Part shown: one piece after another, positions 1 through 7,542 of the stretch
Layout: the number at the start of each line of letters is the position of its first letter
Numbering within the stretch: position 1 is the stretch's first letter
Assembly (NCBI RefSeq): GCF_004295795.1
Contig: NZ_SEBR01000015.1
Span: 28,116-92,115 of the forward strand
From: Flavobacterium sp.
Lineage (GTDB): Bacteria; Bacteroidota; Bacteroidia; Flavobacteriales; Flavobacteriaceae
Length of the DNA stretch: 64,000 bases
Reading direction: 5' to 3'
Program-made: the position numbers and the translations under genes
The notes under the pieces: model-generated
Databases searched by the model: none
What the model saw: the letters and a program-made list of their open reading frames with translations, nothing else
What the model was told of the DNA's origin: nothing

Positions 1-123
1 CGCGAGGCGAAGAGCAAGGAAAATCTCAAGGATTCCATGTCGGCTTATTGCAAGGATGTGAACGAGTCGACTCGCATGCATTTGTTGGAAAACATCGCCA
101 ATTTTGAACGACAATTCGTTTGA
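1..123 (+). CDS. C-terminal end of an unidentified protein (partial)
   Basis: An open frame runs from the window edge to a TGA at 121-123 and encodes 40 residues ending in NIANFERQFV. The piece is charged, probably helical, and contains one Cys. I do not recognise it and the start lies outside the window. It converges on the cold-shock gene, and the hairpin at 169-196 could end transcription from both sides. Confidence 0.5.
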   Translation, partial: REAKSKENLKDSMSAYCKDVNESTRMHLLENIANFERQFV

Positions 124-168
124 TCGCACAAAATCTTTAGAAGGAAAATCAAAATAGAAGATACAAAA

Positions 169-196
169 AAGCCAGTCCTAATAAAGACTGGCTTTT
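169..196 (-). terminator. Rho-independent terminator of the cold-shock gene
   Basis: A perfect 9-bp inverted repeat (AAGCCAGTC / GACTGGCTT, 8-base loop) lies 23 bp beyond the stop of the cold-shock gene. On the minus strand the stem runs into a T tract. The plus-strand side also has four T residues, so it may serve the partial gene at 1-123 as well. Confidence 0.85.
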
Positions 197-218
197 GTAC
201 AGGTAGCAAATATATCGT

Positions 219-410
219 TTAGATAGCTGTTACGTTTACTGCATTAAGTCCTCTTTTTCCCTGCTCTACAGAGTAAGTGACTTGTTGGTTTTCACGAACT
301 TGACCGTTAAGGCCTGTGATGTGCACGAAAATATCGTCGCCTCCGTCGTTAGGAGTGATAAATCCGAAGCCTTTCTCTTCGTTGAAAAATTTGATTGTAC
401 CTTCTTTCAT
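219..410 (-). CDS. Cold-shock protein, CspA family
   Basis: A 63-residue single OB-fold cold-shock domain. RNP1 (KGFGFI, residues about 14-19) and RNP2 (DIFVH, about 27-31) are intact, and the length is normal for the family. Such proteins bind single-stranded RNA and melt secondary structure in the cytoplasm. The gene is monocistronic, with its own terminator and a -7 box at 475-482. That implies a leader of roughly 60 nt that is A/T-rich, a common arrangement for genes regulated after transcription. Which csp paralogue this is cannot be told from sequence. Confidence 0.95.
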   Translation of the reverse strand: MKEGTIKFFNEEKGFGFITPNDGGDDIFVHITGLNGQVRENQQVTYSVEQGKRGLNAVNVTAI

Positions 411-474
411 CTTGTAAAATTGTAAAAATATTTTTGCGAAGATAGTCTTTAATTTGAAGATTGTCAGTTTTTTA

Positions 475-482
475 CAAAAGTA
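475..482 (-). promoter_or_regulatory. -7 promoter box of the cold-shock gene
   Basis: TACTTTTG on the minus strand matches the Bacteroidota -7 consensus TAnnTTTG, about 65 bp upstream of the start codon. No clear TTG -33 element sits 18-20 bp further upstream, where the 3' end of the NYN gene begins. Confidence 0.5.
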
Positions 483-491
483 TTTTAAAAA

Positions 492-1262
492 TTATCCATT
501 TAGTTTTTTCGGACGCCTTTTTGGGGCGCGTTTCGGCTCTGTACTGATCTCTCTCTGAACAACCGGATTCTGCTCATTGCGAACGACTTTGTAGTGCGGA
601 AGGCTCTGAAAAAGCTGCGTCAGATTCTTGAACCCGTAAGCTCTCGCATCGAAACTCGGATCGATTTTTCTCAAGGTCAATCCCAATTTTGACACATAAA
701 CTTCTTCTTCACCTTCAACCGATGATATGTCGAAAGCTTTGTCGATAAAAGAAATGTCGAGTTTGTCGGGTTTGGCTTGGGCCGATGTTTCGGTATTTTC
801 GGGATCTTGAGATTTCACCTGAACGCCCAGAATATTCTCGCTGAACGTAAAAATCTCGCAAGACTGCACGAAAGCTTTCGGCGTTTGCTTCTGCCCGATT
901 CCCATCATGAAAATGCCTTCCTCGCGGATTCTTTTGGCCAATCCGGTGTAATCACTATCGCTCGAGACGATGCAGAAACCGTGTACTTTGTCGCCGTGCA
1001 AGATGTCCATCGCATCGATTATGAGTGCGCCATCGGTTGAATTCTTGCCACTTGTATAAGAAAACTTCTGAACCGGATTGAACGAATATTGGTTGATAAT
1101 GTCTTTCCAGCCGTTCATTTGCTGTTGCGTCCAGTCGCCGTAGATTCTTCTGATCGTCGCTTTTCCGTACTTGGAAACTTCCTCGAGCATCGCCCCGAGC
1201 AATTTCGGTTGGGCATTGTCGCCGTCGATCAGCACGGCTATATTGAAATTGGGTTTGTCCAT
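492..1262 (-). CDS. NYN-domain RNase-like protein with C-terminal LOTUS/OST-HTH domain
   Basis: I start it at ATG 1262 (256 residues), because the in-frame codon at 1283 is a TTG without support. Residues about 5-145 form a NYN (PIN-like) domain with acidic motifs at LIDGDNAQ, DGALIIDAMDIL and SSDSDYTGL, a pattern expected for metal-dependent RNA cleavage. Residues about 165-240 resemble an OST-HTH/LOTUS RNA-binding domain, followed by a basic tail (KRAPKRRPKK). Proteins of this layout occur widely in bacteria and probably cut or handle structured RNA, but the substrate is unknown. It lies 81 bp upstream of the cold-shock gene on the same strand and is divergent from the desaturase. Confidence 0.88.
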   Translation of the reverse strand: MDKPNFNIAVLIDGDNAQPKLLGAMLEEVSKYGKATIRRIYGDWTQQQMNGWKDIINQYSFNPVQKFSYTSGKNSTDGALIIDAMDILHGDKVHGFCIVSSDSDYTGLAKRIREEGIFMMGIGQKQTPKAFVQSCEIFTFSENILGVQVKSQDPENTETSAQAKPDKLDISFIDKAFDISSVEGEEEVYVSKLGLTLRKIDPSFDARAYGFKNLTQLFQSLPHYKVVRNEQNPVVQREISTEPKRAPKRRPKKLNG

Positions 1263-1453
1263 AATTTGTATTACTTTTTCCAAAGGTGCGAATTCATTTT
1301 GCCAAATGTCATATTATTGCCAAAAAACGACGTCTTTCTGTTAAATATCGGAAATATAAAACCCTACGGCACTATTACCCGTAATATGGAGTTATATTGC
1401 CACAATAGTTTAATCCCCATTTCTCAATACGATGCAGTTTTCTGCATAATTCA

Positions 1454-2548
1454 ATGTCAAATCCAATATTAAAATTTCAAGGCGCCGCAAGGTCTAAGTT
1501 TTTGGCTGTTGCCAATTCCCGTGTCAACGCTTATTTCCGTGAGGCCAATATTTCCAAACAGGCCAACGCTGAAATGTGGGTGAAAGCCGGCGTTTACCTT
1601 GTTGCGTTTTTCGGATTGTATGCCTTGATCATCTCGAACGCCTTCACGCCTTGGGCTATGTTCGGATTCGCCGTTGCGCTGGGAATCGTAAGTGCTTGCG
1701 TCGGATTCAACGTTTGCCACGATGCGATTCACGGCTCGTTCTCCGAAAACAAAACGGTGAACAAAATGCTTGGCTCGATTTTCTACCTTTTGGGCGCGAA
1801 CCCTTATGTTTGGAGCATTTCCCACAATATGGTACACCACAATTTCACGAATATTCCAGGTCACGACGAAGATATCGAGATTGCGCCGGGTTTGATCAGA
1901 ATAACGTCTGACGAACCGATTTTCAAAGTCCAGAAATTCCAGCATTTATACGCGTTTCCTTTGTACAGCCTGGCTTCGTTGTCTTGGTTGTTCAGAAAGG
2001 ACTTCAAGAAATTCTTTCAGCCGACGCTTGGTCCGATCGTAAAGAACCATCCGAAAATAGAATACTTCAACCTGTTTTTCTACAAAGCGGTTTACGTGTT
2101 TTTGTTCATCGTTTTGCCTTTGATTTTCCTCGACGTCACCTGGTATCAATTTATTTTCGGATTCATCGCTTTGCACTTCGCCCAAGGTTTGACGATGGGC
2201 TTGGTTTTCCAGTTGGCGCACGTAGTAGAAGGCACAGATTTCCCGATTCCGAACGATTCGGGCAACATCGAGGAAAATTGGGCCGAACACCAAATGCAGA
2301 CCACGGCGAATTTCTCTACACAGAGTCGCGTAGCGGGATTTTTGCTCGGCGGACTCAACCGTCAGATCGAACACCATTTGTTCCCGACGATATGTCACAT
2401 CCACTACCCAAAAATTGGGGAAATCCTGAAAGAAACGGCCACCGAATTCGGGATTCCTTACATCGAGCACCGCACGTTCTTGTGCGCTTTGCGTTCGCAT
2501 TATAAGGTTTTGAAGAAGTTTGGGAATGAGGCTCGGGTGGCGGCTTGA
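1454..2548 (+). CDS. Membrane fatty acid (acyl-CoA/acyl-lipid) desaturase
   Basis: A 364-residue membrane protein with the three histidine boxes of di-iron desaturases: HDAIH (residues 89-93), HNMVHH (124-129) and QIEHH near residue 305. Hydrophobic segments lie at about 45-85 and 205-250. The QxxHH third box is typical of front-end (delta-5/delta-6-like) desaturases, but there is no N-terminal cytochrome b5 domain, so the electron donor must be separate. It would insert a double bond in membrane acyl chains, often for cold adaptation. It is a single gene, divergent from the NYN gene. Confidence 0.92.
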   Translation: MSNPILKFQGAARSKFLAVANSRVNAYFREANISKQANAEMWVKAGVYLVAFFGLYALIISNAFTPWAMFGFAVALGIVSACVGFNVCHDAIHGSFSENKTVNKMLGSIFYLLGANPYVWSISHNMVHHNFTNIPGHDEDIEIAPGLIRITSDEPIFKVQKFQHLYAFPLYSLASLSWLFRKDFKKFFQPTLGPIVKNHPKIEYFNLFFYKAVYVFLFIVLPLIFLDVTWYQFIFGFIALHFAQGLTMGLVFQLAHVVEGTDFPIPNDSGNIEENWAEHQMQTTANFSTQSRVAGFLLGGLNRQIEHHLFPTICHIHYPKIGEILKETATEFGIPYIEHRTFLCALRSHYKVLKKFGNEARVAA

Positions 2549-2628
2549 ATTGTTGTTCTTGTCAGGATTCTTCCGTTTCGTAAACTTGCTGTTGTTGTCG
2601 AAAAAAGCTTTTTAGGGCATTCGATGTT

Positions 2629-2925
2629 TCACATTGGAGTGACAGCTTTTTCGTCATATCGGAAAACGCCCTCCATCATGCCGAACCAAATGTCGCCTTT
2701 TTTGTCTTCGGCAATCCCGAAAAATCATCTTATTTTTGTCGATTCTGCTTTTTAAAAATCCAGACGCTTGTTCGGCGCCGAAGTTCTTTTTTAATCTTCG
2801 CTTGTCCAGATATCTCCAGTGATAGCGTTTGGTACACCATTGGAACTGACTTCCAAATTGTGGATAAGTTAGGCGTCCGTTGTCGTCGTTCAACTCAGAA
2901 ATACAAAAATTAGTGTGTTTTTCAT
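2629..2925 (-). pseudogene. Remnant of a secreted propeller (Reg_prop-type) protein
   Basis: The start (ATG 2925) encodes MKNTLIFVFLS, a signal-peptide-like beginning, and then hits TGA. In shifted frames one can read NGVPNAITGDIWTSED and, at the 3' end, IAEDKKGDIWFGMMEGVF, followed by RYDEKAVTPM and a stop at 2629-2631. GDIWFG...GVFRYD is the signature of two-component-regulator-type propeller blades. Intact proteins of this kind have several hundred residues, so this copy has frameshifts, stops and a large internal deletion. A complete propeller protein is present at 62545-63714. The rest of the gap 2549-3005 shows nothing else. Confidence 0.6.
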
Positions 2926-3005
2926 TTTATGGTCGAACGTTTCTAAGTGTGAATTTGGAAAATCAAACTTGTAAATTCAACTAGGTCAGCGTAAGCTTTA
3001 TTCTT

Positions 3006-3602
3006 CTAATTCTTTGCGAAGTCAATTAAGGGATTTATATCGCCGTTGTCTCCCGCTCGAATCGCGTTGATGTAATTTCGCCTTGTTTCATCTTGTTTGA
3101 CCATATTGGAATTGTTCCAGGTAAATGGATCTTTGCCGAATATAGCTTCCATAATAATATCTGCCATAATCCTCGAGTGACGGCCATTTCCGTTTGCAAA
3201 ACAATGTATGTTCACAAGACGGTGCTTGAATCGAATTGCAATCTCATCGTTGGGAAATATTTCATTTTGAATCCAATACTCTGTGTCGTCGAGCAGCATT
3301 TTAAGTTCACTGCCAATTTTGTACCACGAAATTCCAATATTTTTTTCTGACTTTCGGAATTCGCCAGCCCAGGACCAAACGTCGCCCAGCATTTTTTTAT
3401 GCAGTTTTTTGACGAATCCTTCCGTGAGTATTTGATCGCTCTTGAACCGCGAGCTAATTGTCCACGCTATTGCCTTTTCGATATTCAGTTGTTCGTGTTC
3501 ATCGAGCTCACCATGAGTTGTAATTGTTTTTAGGAGTAAACCATTTTTCTCCTCTTCGCTCAAAGGTGTTTGTCCATCTTCATATTTTAAATTCAGTCCC
3601 AT
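3006..3602 (-). CDS. Fic-family toxin, mobile mystery protein B type
   Basis: A 198-residue Fic protein. The Fic active-site loop is at 133-144, HCFANGNGRHSR, against the usual HPFxxGNGRxxR: His, the GNG turn and both Arg are kept, while Pro is Cys and the acidic residue before GNG is Asn. Fic enzymes transfer AMP or related groups from nucleotides to protein hydroxyls. The N-terminal helices, including the segment ITTHGELDEHEQ, match the mobile mystery protein B family. The gene overlaps the HTH gene by 10 bp, the standard order for this toxin-antitoxin-like pair. The catalytic state with Asn in place of Asp/Glu is uncertain. Confidence 0.88.
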   Translation of the reverse strand: MGLNLKYEDGQTPLSEEEKNGLLLKTITTHGELDEHEQLNIEKAIAWTISSRFKSDQILTEGFVKKLHKKMLGDVWSWAGEFRKSEKNIGISWYKIGSELKMLLDDTEYWIQNEIFPNDEIAIRFKHRLVNIHCFANGNGRHSRIMADIIMEAIFGKDPFTWNNSNMVKQDETRRNYINAIRAGDNGDINPLIDFAKN

Positions 3603-4054
3603 AAGGATTTATTCATCTCTCTTTTAATTTCCTGCGCTAAGTCTTTGATCGCATTTTCTATCGTCTCATTCGAATTTCCTTGATTTTCAAGTTTCATATT
3701 TTGATTGGTACGCATCACGATCTTTTTAGCGAGTGCGGTTGCCTTAACATCCACTAAATTTTCGATTGATCCATTATAAGGAACAAATCCATAAACGAAC
3801 TTCATTTCAAGTGCTTCCCCGATCTCTTTTAAAGACTTTAAACTTAAGGAACCAGAAACCTCGCGATGTTCAATTTGTTTCGCGCCTTGTTTAGTGATAT
3901 TCAATTTTTTCCCTAATTGTTCCAAGGTCATATTAAGCGTTGTTCTGATACTATATATCCATCCGACATCAGGAATTACAACATTTTGAGTTCCTATAAA
4001 TGGTCTGATCTTTTTGTCAAGTTGTTCGGTAATCAATTTTCTTTGGGTTCGCAT
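3593..4054 (-). CDS. HTH antitoxin/regulator, mobile mystery protein A type
   Basis: A 153-residue protein with a Cro/C1-type helix-turn-helix at about residues 35-75 (MTLEQLGKKLNITKQGAKQIE) and a long helical C-terminal part. It is the usual partner of the mobile mystery B Fic protein and overlaps it by 10 bp. I infer that it represses its own promoter: an inverted repeat lies just upstream (4107-4134). Whether it also neutralises the Fic protein directly is not shown by sequence. Confidence 0.85.
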   Translation of the reverse strand: MRTQRKLITEQLDKKIRPFIGTQNVVIPDVGWIYSIRTTLNMTLEQLGKKLNITKQGAKQIEHREVSGSLSLKSLKEIGEALEMKFVYGFVPYNGSIENLVDVKATALAKKIVMRTNQNMKLENQGNSNETIENAIKDLAQEIKREMNKSLWD

Positions 4055-4080
4055 CTAGTAAAAGTAAAGTAATCTGTTTA

Positions 4081-4134
4081 CAAATATAAAATAATGTCAT
4101 CTAAATAGTTGACTTATTAAAAAATTTGTCAACT
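4081..4134 (-). promoter_or_regulatory. Promoter and probable operator of the mystery A/B pair
   Basis: On the minus strand TATATTTG (4081-4088) is a perfect TAnnTTTG -7 box, 27 bp before the HTH start codon. Immediately upstream, AGTTGAC and GTCAACT (4107-4113 and 4128-4134) form a perfect 7-bp inverted repeat with a 14-bp spacer, covering the place where RNA polymerase contacts -33. Two further GTTGAC/TTGAC copies lie at 4141-4145 and 4172-4177. This suits autorepression by the HTH protein. Confidence 0.55.
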
Positions 4135-4204
4135 TATAGATTGACTTTTTCCTATAAAAGTAAATATATGTGTTGACAGTAAACGATAATGCGTGATGTC
4201 CAAA

Positions 4205-4232
4205 CAAAAAAAGCCGATCCAAAGACCGACTT
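4205..4232 (-). terminator. Terminator of the arabinan operon
   Basis: On the minus strand AAGTCGGTC and GATCGGCTT pair over 9 bp (two G-U pairs) around a 4-base loop, followed by seven T residues. It sits 25 bp past the stop of the aldose epimerase, the last gene of the operon. Confidence 0.8.
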
Positions 4233-4257
4233 CCTAAAACTAACTAACCCAAAATTT

Positions 4258-5421
4258 TTATTTCGTAGAAAACCTATAAACCGTCTTCGAACTGTACTTT
4301 TTCCCAGCATCAAGCGTAGTAGTCGGGAATTTTGGCTGATTCGGAGAATCCGGGAAATGTTGCGTCTCCAAACAAAGTCCCGAGCGCTTCTCGTACTTGC
4401 CTCCGTTTTTCGAAGCGTGCGTTCCGTCGAGGAAATTTCCACTGTAAAATTGCACGGCGGGCTCGTTTGTCGAAACCGTCATCAAACGCCCCGAAGCCGC
4501 GTGGTACAAACTCCCGACTTCTTTCATGTCCGGTTTAGCATCGGTGAAAACCCAGCAATGATCGTAGCCTTGGCCTTTCTTGAGTTGGTCGTCGGCGGCG
4601 TCGATGTCTTTTCCTATGGCTTTGGCCGATGTGAAATCAAAAGGCGTTCCTTTTACCGGTTTCAACTCGCCCGTCGGAATCAAAGTCGCGTCTACCGGAA
4701 GAAATTTGTCGGCTGCCAAAACCAGTTCGTGATCGAGGATTGTCTTGCCGTTTCCAGATAGGTTGAAATACGAATGCTGTGTCAAGTTGACGATTGTCTT
4801 CTTATCCGATTCGGCTTCGTAGTCGATCTCAAGCCCGTTCTCGTTCGTAAGCTTATAAGTCACGGACACTTTTAGGTTGCCCGGATAACCTTCTTCTCCG
4901 TCTTTGGCAGTATAAACGAACTTTATTGCAGGAAAGTCGCCTTCAATCGGTTCAGCTGTCCAGACTCTTTTGTCGAAACCTTTTCCGCCGTGAAGCGAGT
5001 TCGGGCCGTCGTTAACCGTGAGTTGATACGGCTTTCCGTCTAGCGAGAATTTACCTTTCGCGATTCGGTTTCCATAACGACCGATGATTCCGCCAAAGAA
5101 ATACGGATTCCCGTTGAAATATTCTTCGGGCGTCGTATAACCCAAAACAACATCTTCGAACTTTCCATTTTTGTCGGGCGCGGTTAATTTTGTGATGATT
5201 CCACCGTATGTGATCACGTCCATTTCCATGCCGTTCGCATTCGTAAGTTTGTACTGCTCGATGGGCGTACCGTCAGGCGTTTTGGCGTATTCCGACTTTG
5301 TTATCGAACTCTTTTTCGCTTCAGGATTCTGTGTCACGGCTTCTGATTTTTCTTCGTTTTTACACCCGATCAAGGTCGCAGTCAGCATCAGGAACAAAGC
5401 TGTTTGTTTAATGTTTTTCAT
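4258..5421 (-). CDS. Aldose 1-epimerase (mutarotase), lipoprotein
   Basis: A 387-residue protein with a type II signal peptide (lipobox LIGC, Cys20), so it should be membrane-anchored outside the cytoplasm. The GalM fold is clear: NRIAKGKF, the catalytic base region TQHSYFNLSG, GYDHCWVF, and the C-terminal Glu in CLETQHFPDSPN. It interconverts the alpha and beta anomers of free aldoses. As the last gene of the arabinan operon, 8 bp after a GH51 gene, it probably equilibrates L-arabinose released by the enzymes upstream. Galactose is an alternative substrate that cannot be excluded. Confidence 0.92.
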   Translation of the reverse strand: MKNIKQTALFLMLTATLIGCKNEEKSEAVTQNPEAKKSSITKSEYAKTPDGTPIEQYKLTNANGMEMDVITYGGIITKLTAPDKNGKFEDVVLGYTTPEEYFNGNPYFFGGIIGRYGNRIAKGKFSLDGKPYQLTVNDGPNSLHGGKGFDKRVWTAEPIEGDFPAIKFVYTAKDGEEGYPGNLKVSVTYKLTNENGLEIDYEAESDKKTIVNLTQHSYFNLSGNGKTILDHELVLAADKFLPVDATLIPTGELKPVKGTPFDFTSAKAIGKDIDAADDQLKKGQGYDHCWVFTDAKPDMKEVGSLYHAASGRLMTVSTNEPAVQFYSGNFLDGTHASKNGGKYEKRSGLCLETQHFPDSPNQPKFPTTTLDAGKKYSSKTVYRFSTK

Positions 5422-5429
5422 ATAGTTGG

Positions 5430-7397
5430 TTATTGCATTTTTACTTTGAGTATGACGAACGAATAAGCGGGAATTTCTACGCTTAATGCACTGTTTTTGG
5501 TGGCAAACTCGCTTGTTTTTGGCGTAATATTCTCTTTTTGGAAATTGTTTTCAGATTTCAGATCGTCGGCAGACAAAACCGTCATCGTTCCCTTGGAGGC
5601 GACTTTTTTACCTTTCAAGTTAATGTCGGTTTTTTGCGCTTTATTTCCCGTATTGACAACTTTCAGGATTACTTCTTTCGTGTTTTGGTCGATAACCGAA
5701 GTTGCGTACATATTATTTTTACCCGTAATCGGCTGTCCTTTTTCGGTAATCCTGACCAAATCTGTCCCAGGATTCTGTCCGTACATTTGTTGCACGTAAT
5801 AATTCGGAGTCGCGTAAGATTCGAGATTGTTGAACCAAATCAAATCTGGCGTCCATTGCCAACCTTCGGCGTGAGCGAAAAGTGGCGCGTAAGAAGTCAT
5901 GTTCACGACATCGGCATTTCGCTCCAAACCTGTCATGAATGCGGCTTCGGCAAGTGCGCAATCCCAATTATTCTTGTTGTCGGGCGAGGCGATCGCGTTC
6001 GATTGGGCCGCGTATTCACCCGCAAAAACTTTCGGGCCACGTCGGTCGTATTTGTCGTAACGGTTCGCATTCTCCTTGAACCACTGAGGCGAATTGTAAT
6101 AGTGTTCATCGACGATTTGGGCGTTCAGCTCCTTGAGCTGCTTCCATCCGAAGTCAAAATAATCGCCTGTCGGAAAAGGTCCGGAACCCGAAACGATCTC
6201 GATCTTCGGATATTTCGCGTGAATCGCCTTCTCGAAAACCTTGTAACGGTCGATGTAATCTTGTCCCCATTGTTCATTTCCGACGCCGATGAATTTGAGA
6301 TCGAACGGCTTCGGATGTCCCATTTCGGCACGCACTTTTCCCCAAACCGTCGTCTGGTCGCCGTTCGCGAATTCGATCAGATCGAGCGCATCCTGAATAT
6401 AAGGATCGAGTTCGTTCATCGGAACCAATTCGGCTGTATTGAACTGGCACGCCATTCCGCAACTCAAGATTGGGAGCGGGCTCGCGCCAATGTCTTCGGC
6501 CAATTGAAAATACTCAAAAAACCCAAGTCCGAACGATTGGAAATAATCTGGCGCGGGACGATGCGCAAATTCGGTGTTCCATCGGTTGATCAAAAACTCG
6601 CGATCTTCCGGTTTCCCGATGGATTTCTTCCACTGATAGCGTTGCGCCAACGTTCTTCCTTCGACGATGCATCCGCCGGGAAAGCGCAGAAATCCTGGAT
6701 TCAGATCGTATAATTTCTGAACCAAATCCTTCCGCATTCCACCGGGACGGCCTTTCCAGGTATCTTTCGGGAAAACCGAAATCATGTCGAGATTCACGAC
6801 GCCATTTCCTTCAAAAGTGATTTTAAGTTTTGCTTTGGCCTCGGTCGCGCTAGGTTGCAAAACTGCCGAATATTTCTTCCAGTCTTTTGCATCCGCCTTG
6901 ACCGATGTTTCTGCCAGCATTTTGCCGTTAGCATCCACAAATTGGAATATAATACGCGAAATACTTCCGGAAACATTCTGTGCCATTAGCGAAAGATCAT
7001 AAGTTTCGCCAGATTTGACCCCGATGCCTTTGAAACCTTCGTTGACCAAAACGTAGCCTTTGTCGTCCTTGACCTGAACGCGGCAAATCGATTTGTTGGT
7101 CTTTCCACCAGATTCGATCACGGTCGCATAACCCGAATTTTCGTTGAGTTTATGCCTGTCGGAATTCGGCTGAAGCCAACCCATAAGCGGATCTTCGAAT
7201 TCGAACGAGCGGTTTTTGACGAGTTCGGCATATAAACCGCCATCGGCTCCAAAGTTGATGTCTTCGAAGAAAATTCCGTACATCGTGGGTTGGATTTTGA
7301 TGCCCGTATCTTTAAAATCGAGCTCGTATTTGTTTTGTGCTTGGGCAATCGCAGTGGCCGCAAACGTTAGGAGTACTGACTTTTTTAAGTTGTTCAT
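5430..7397 (-). CDS. Alpha-L-arabinofuranosidase, GH51
   Basis: I start it at ATG 7397 (655 residues), because the signal peptide MNNLKKSVLLTFAATAIAQA begins there; the longer frame runs through an intergenic hairpin. A CBM4_9-like beta domain (about 60-210) interrupts the N-terminal region, followed by the GH51 (beta/alpha)8 barrel and a C-terminal beta domain. The acid/base Glu is at 375 in VGNEQWG and the nucleophile Glu at 461 in FAGEYAAQ. It removes alpha-linked arabinofuranosyl residues with retention. It is exported, probably periplasmic. This is the second GH51 of the operon and differs in architecture from the 513-residue one. Confidence 0.93.
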   Translation of the reverse strand: MNNLKKSVLLTFAATAIAQAQNKYELDFKDTGIKIQPTMYGIFFEDINFGADGGLYAELVKNRSFEFEDPLMGWLQPNSDRHKLNENSGYATVIESGGKTNKSICRVQVKDDKGYVLVNEGFKGIGVKSGETYDLSLMAQNVSGSISRIIFQFVDANGKMLAETSVKADAKDWKKYSAVLQPSATEAKAKLKITFEGNGVVNLDMISVFPKDTWKGRPGGMRKDLVQKLYDLNPGFLRFPGGCIVEGRTLAQRYQWKKSIGKPEDREFLINRWNTEFAHRPAPDYFQSFGLGFFEYFQLAEDIGASPLPILSCGMACQFNTAELVPMNELDPYIQDALDLIEFANGDQTTVWGKVRAEMGHPKPFDLKFIGVGNEQWGQDYIDRYKVFEKAIHAKYPKIEIVSGSGPFPTGDYFDFGWKQLKELNAQIVDEHYYNSPQWFKENANRYDKYDRRGPKVFAGEYAAQSNAIASPDNKNNWDCALAEAAFMTGLERNADVVNMTSYAPLFAHAEGWQWTPDLIWFNNLESYATPNYYVQQMYGQNPGTDLVRITEKGQPITGKNNMYATSVIDQNTKEVILKVVNTGNKAQKTDINLKGKKVASKGTMTVLSADDLKSENNFQKENITPKTSEFATKNSALSVEIPAYSFVILKVKMQ

Positions 7398-7439
7398 TTT
7401 GGTTTTTTGCTGCAAATTATTCTTAAATAGTTTTAACCT

Positions 7440-7488
7440 CGAATTCGCGAATTTAAGCACCTCAACGAAAATCAAATTCACGAATTCG
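7440..7488 (-). other. Intercistronic hairpin before the GH51 gene
   Basis: A 15-bp inverted repeat with one mismatch (7440-7454 and 7474-7488, 19-bp spacer, each arm built on CGAATTCG) lies in the 145-bp gap between the GH127 and GH51 genes, the longest gap in the operon. No T tract follows, so it looks like an mRNA-stabilising or processing structure, not a terminator. Confidence 0.5.
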
Positions 7489-7542
7489 CGGTTCAGACTT
7501 TATATTACTTGGCGGCGTCACTTTGTTGAATCCAGGCGGATT

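Noticed and set aside
1263..1283. Upstream TTG start for the NYN gene
   Set aside because: It adds seven residues without homology; ATG at 1262 directly precedes the conserved start of the domain.
5538..6713. 391-codon plus-strand frame inside GH51
   Set aside because: Antisense shadow; the GH51 catalytic motifs lie on the other strand.
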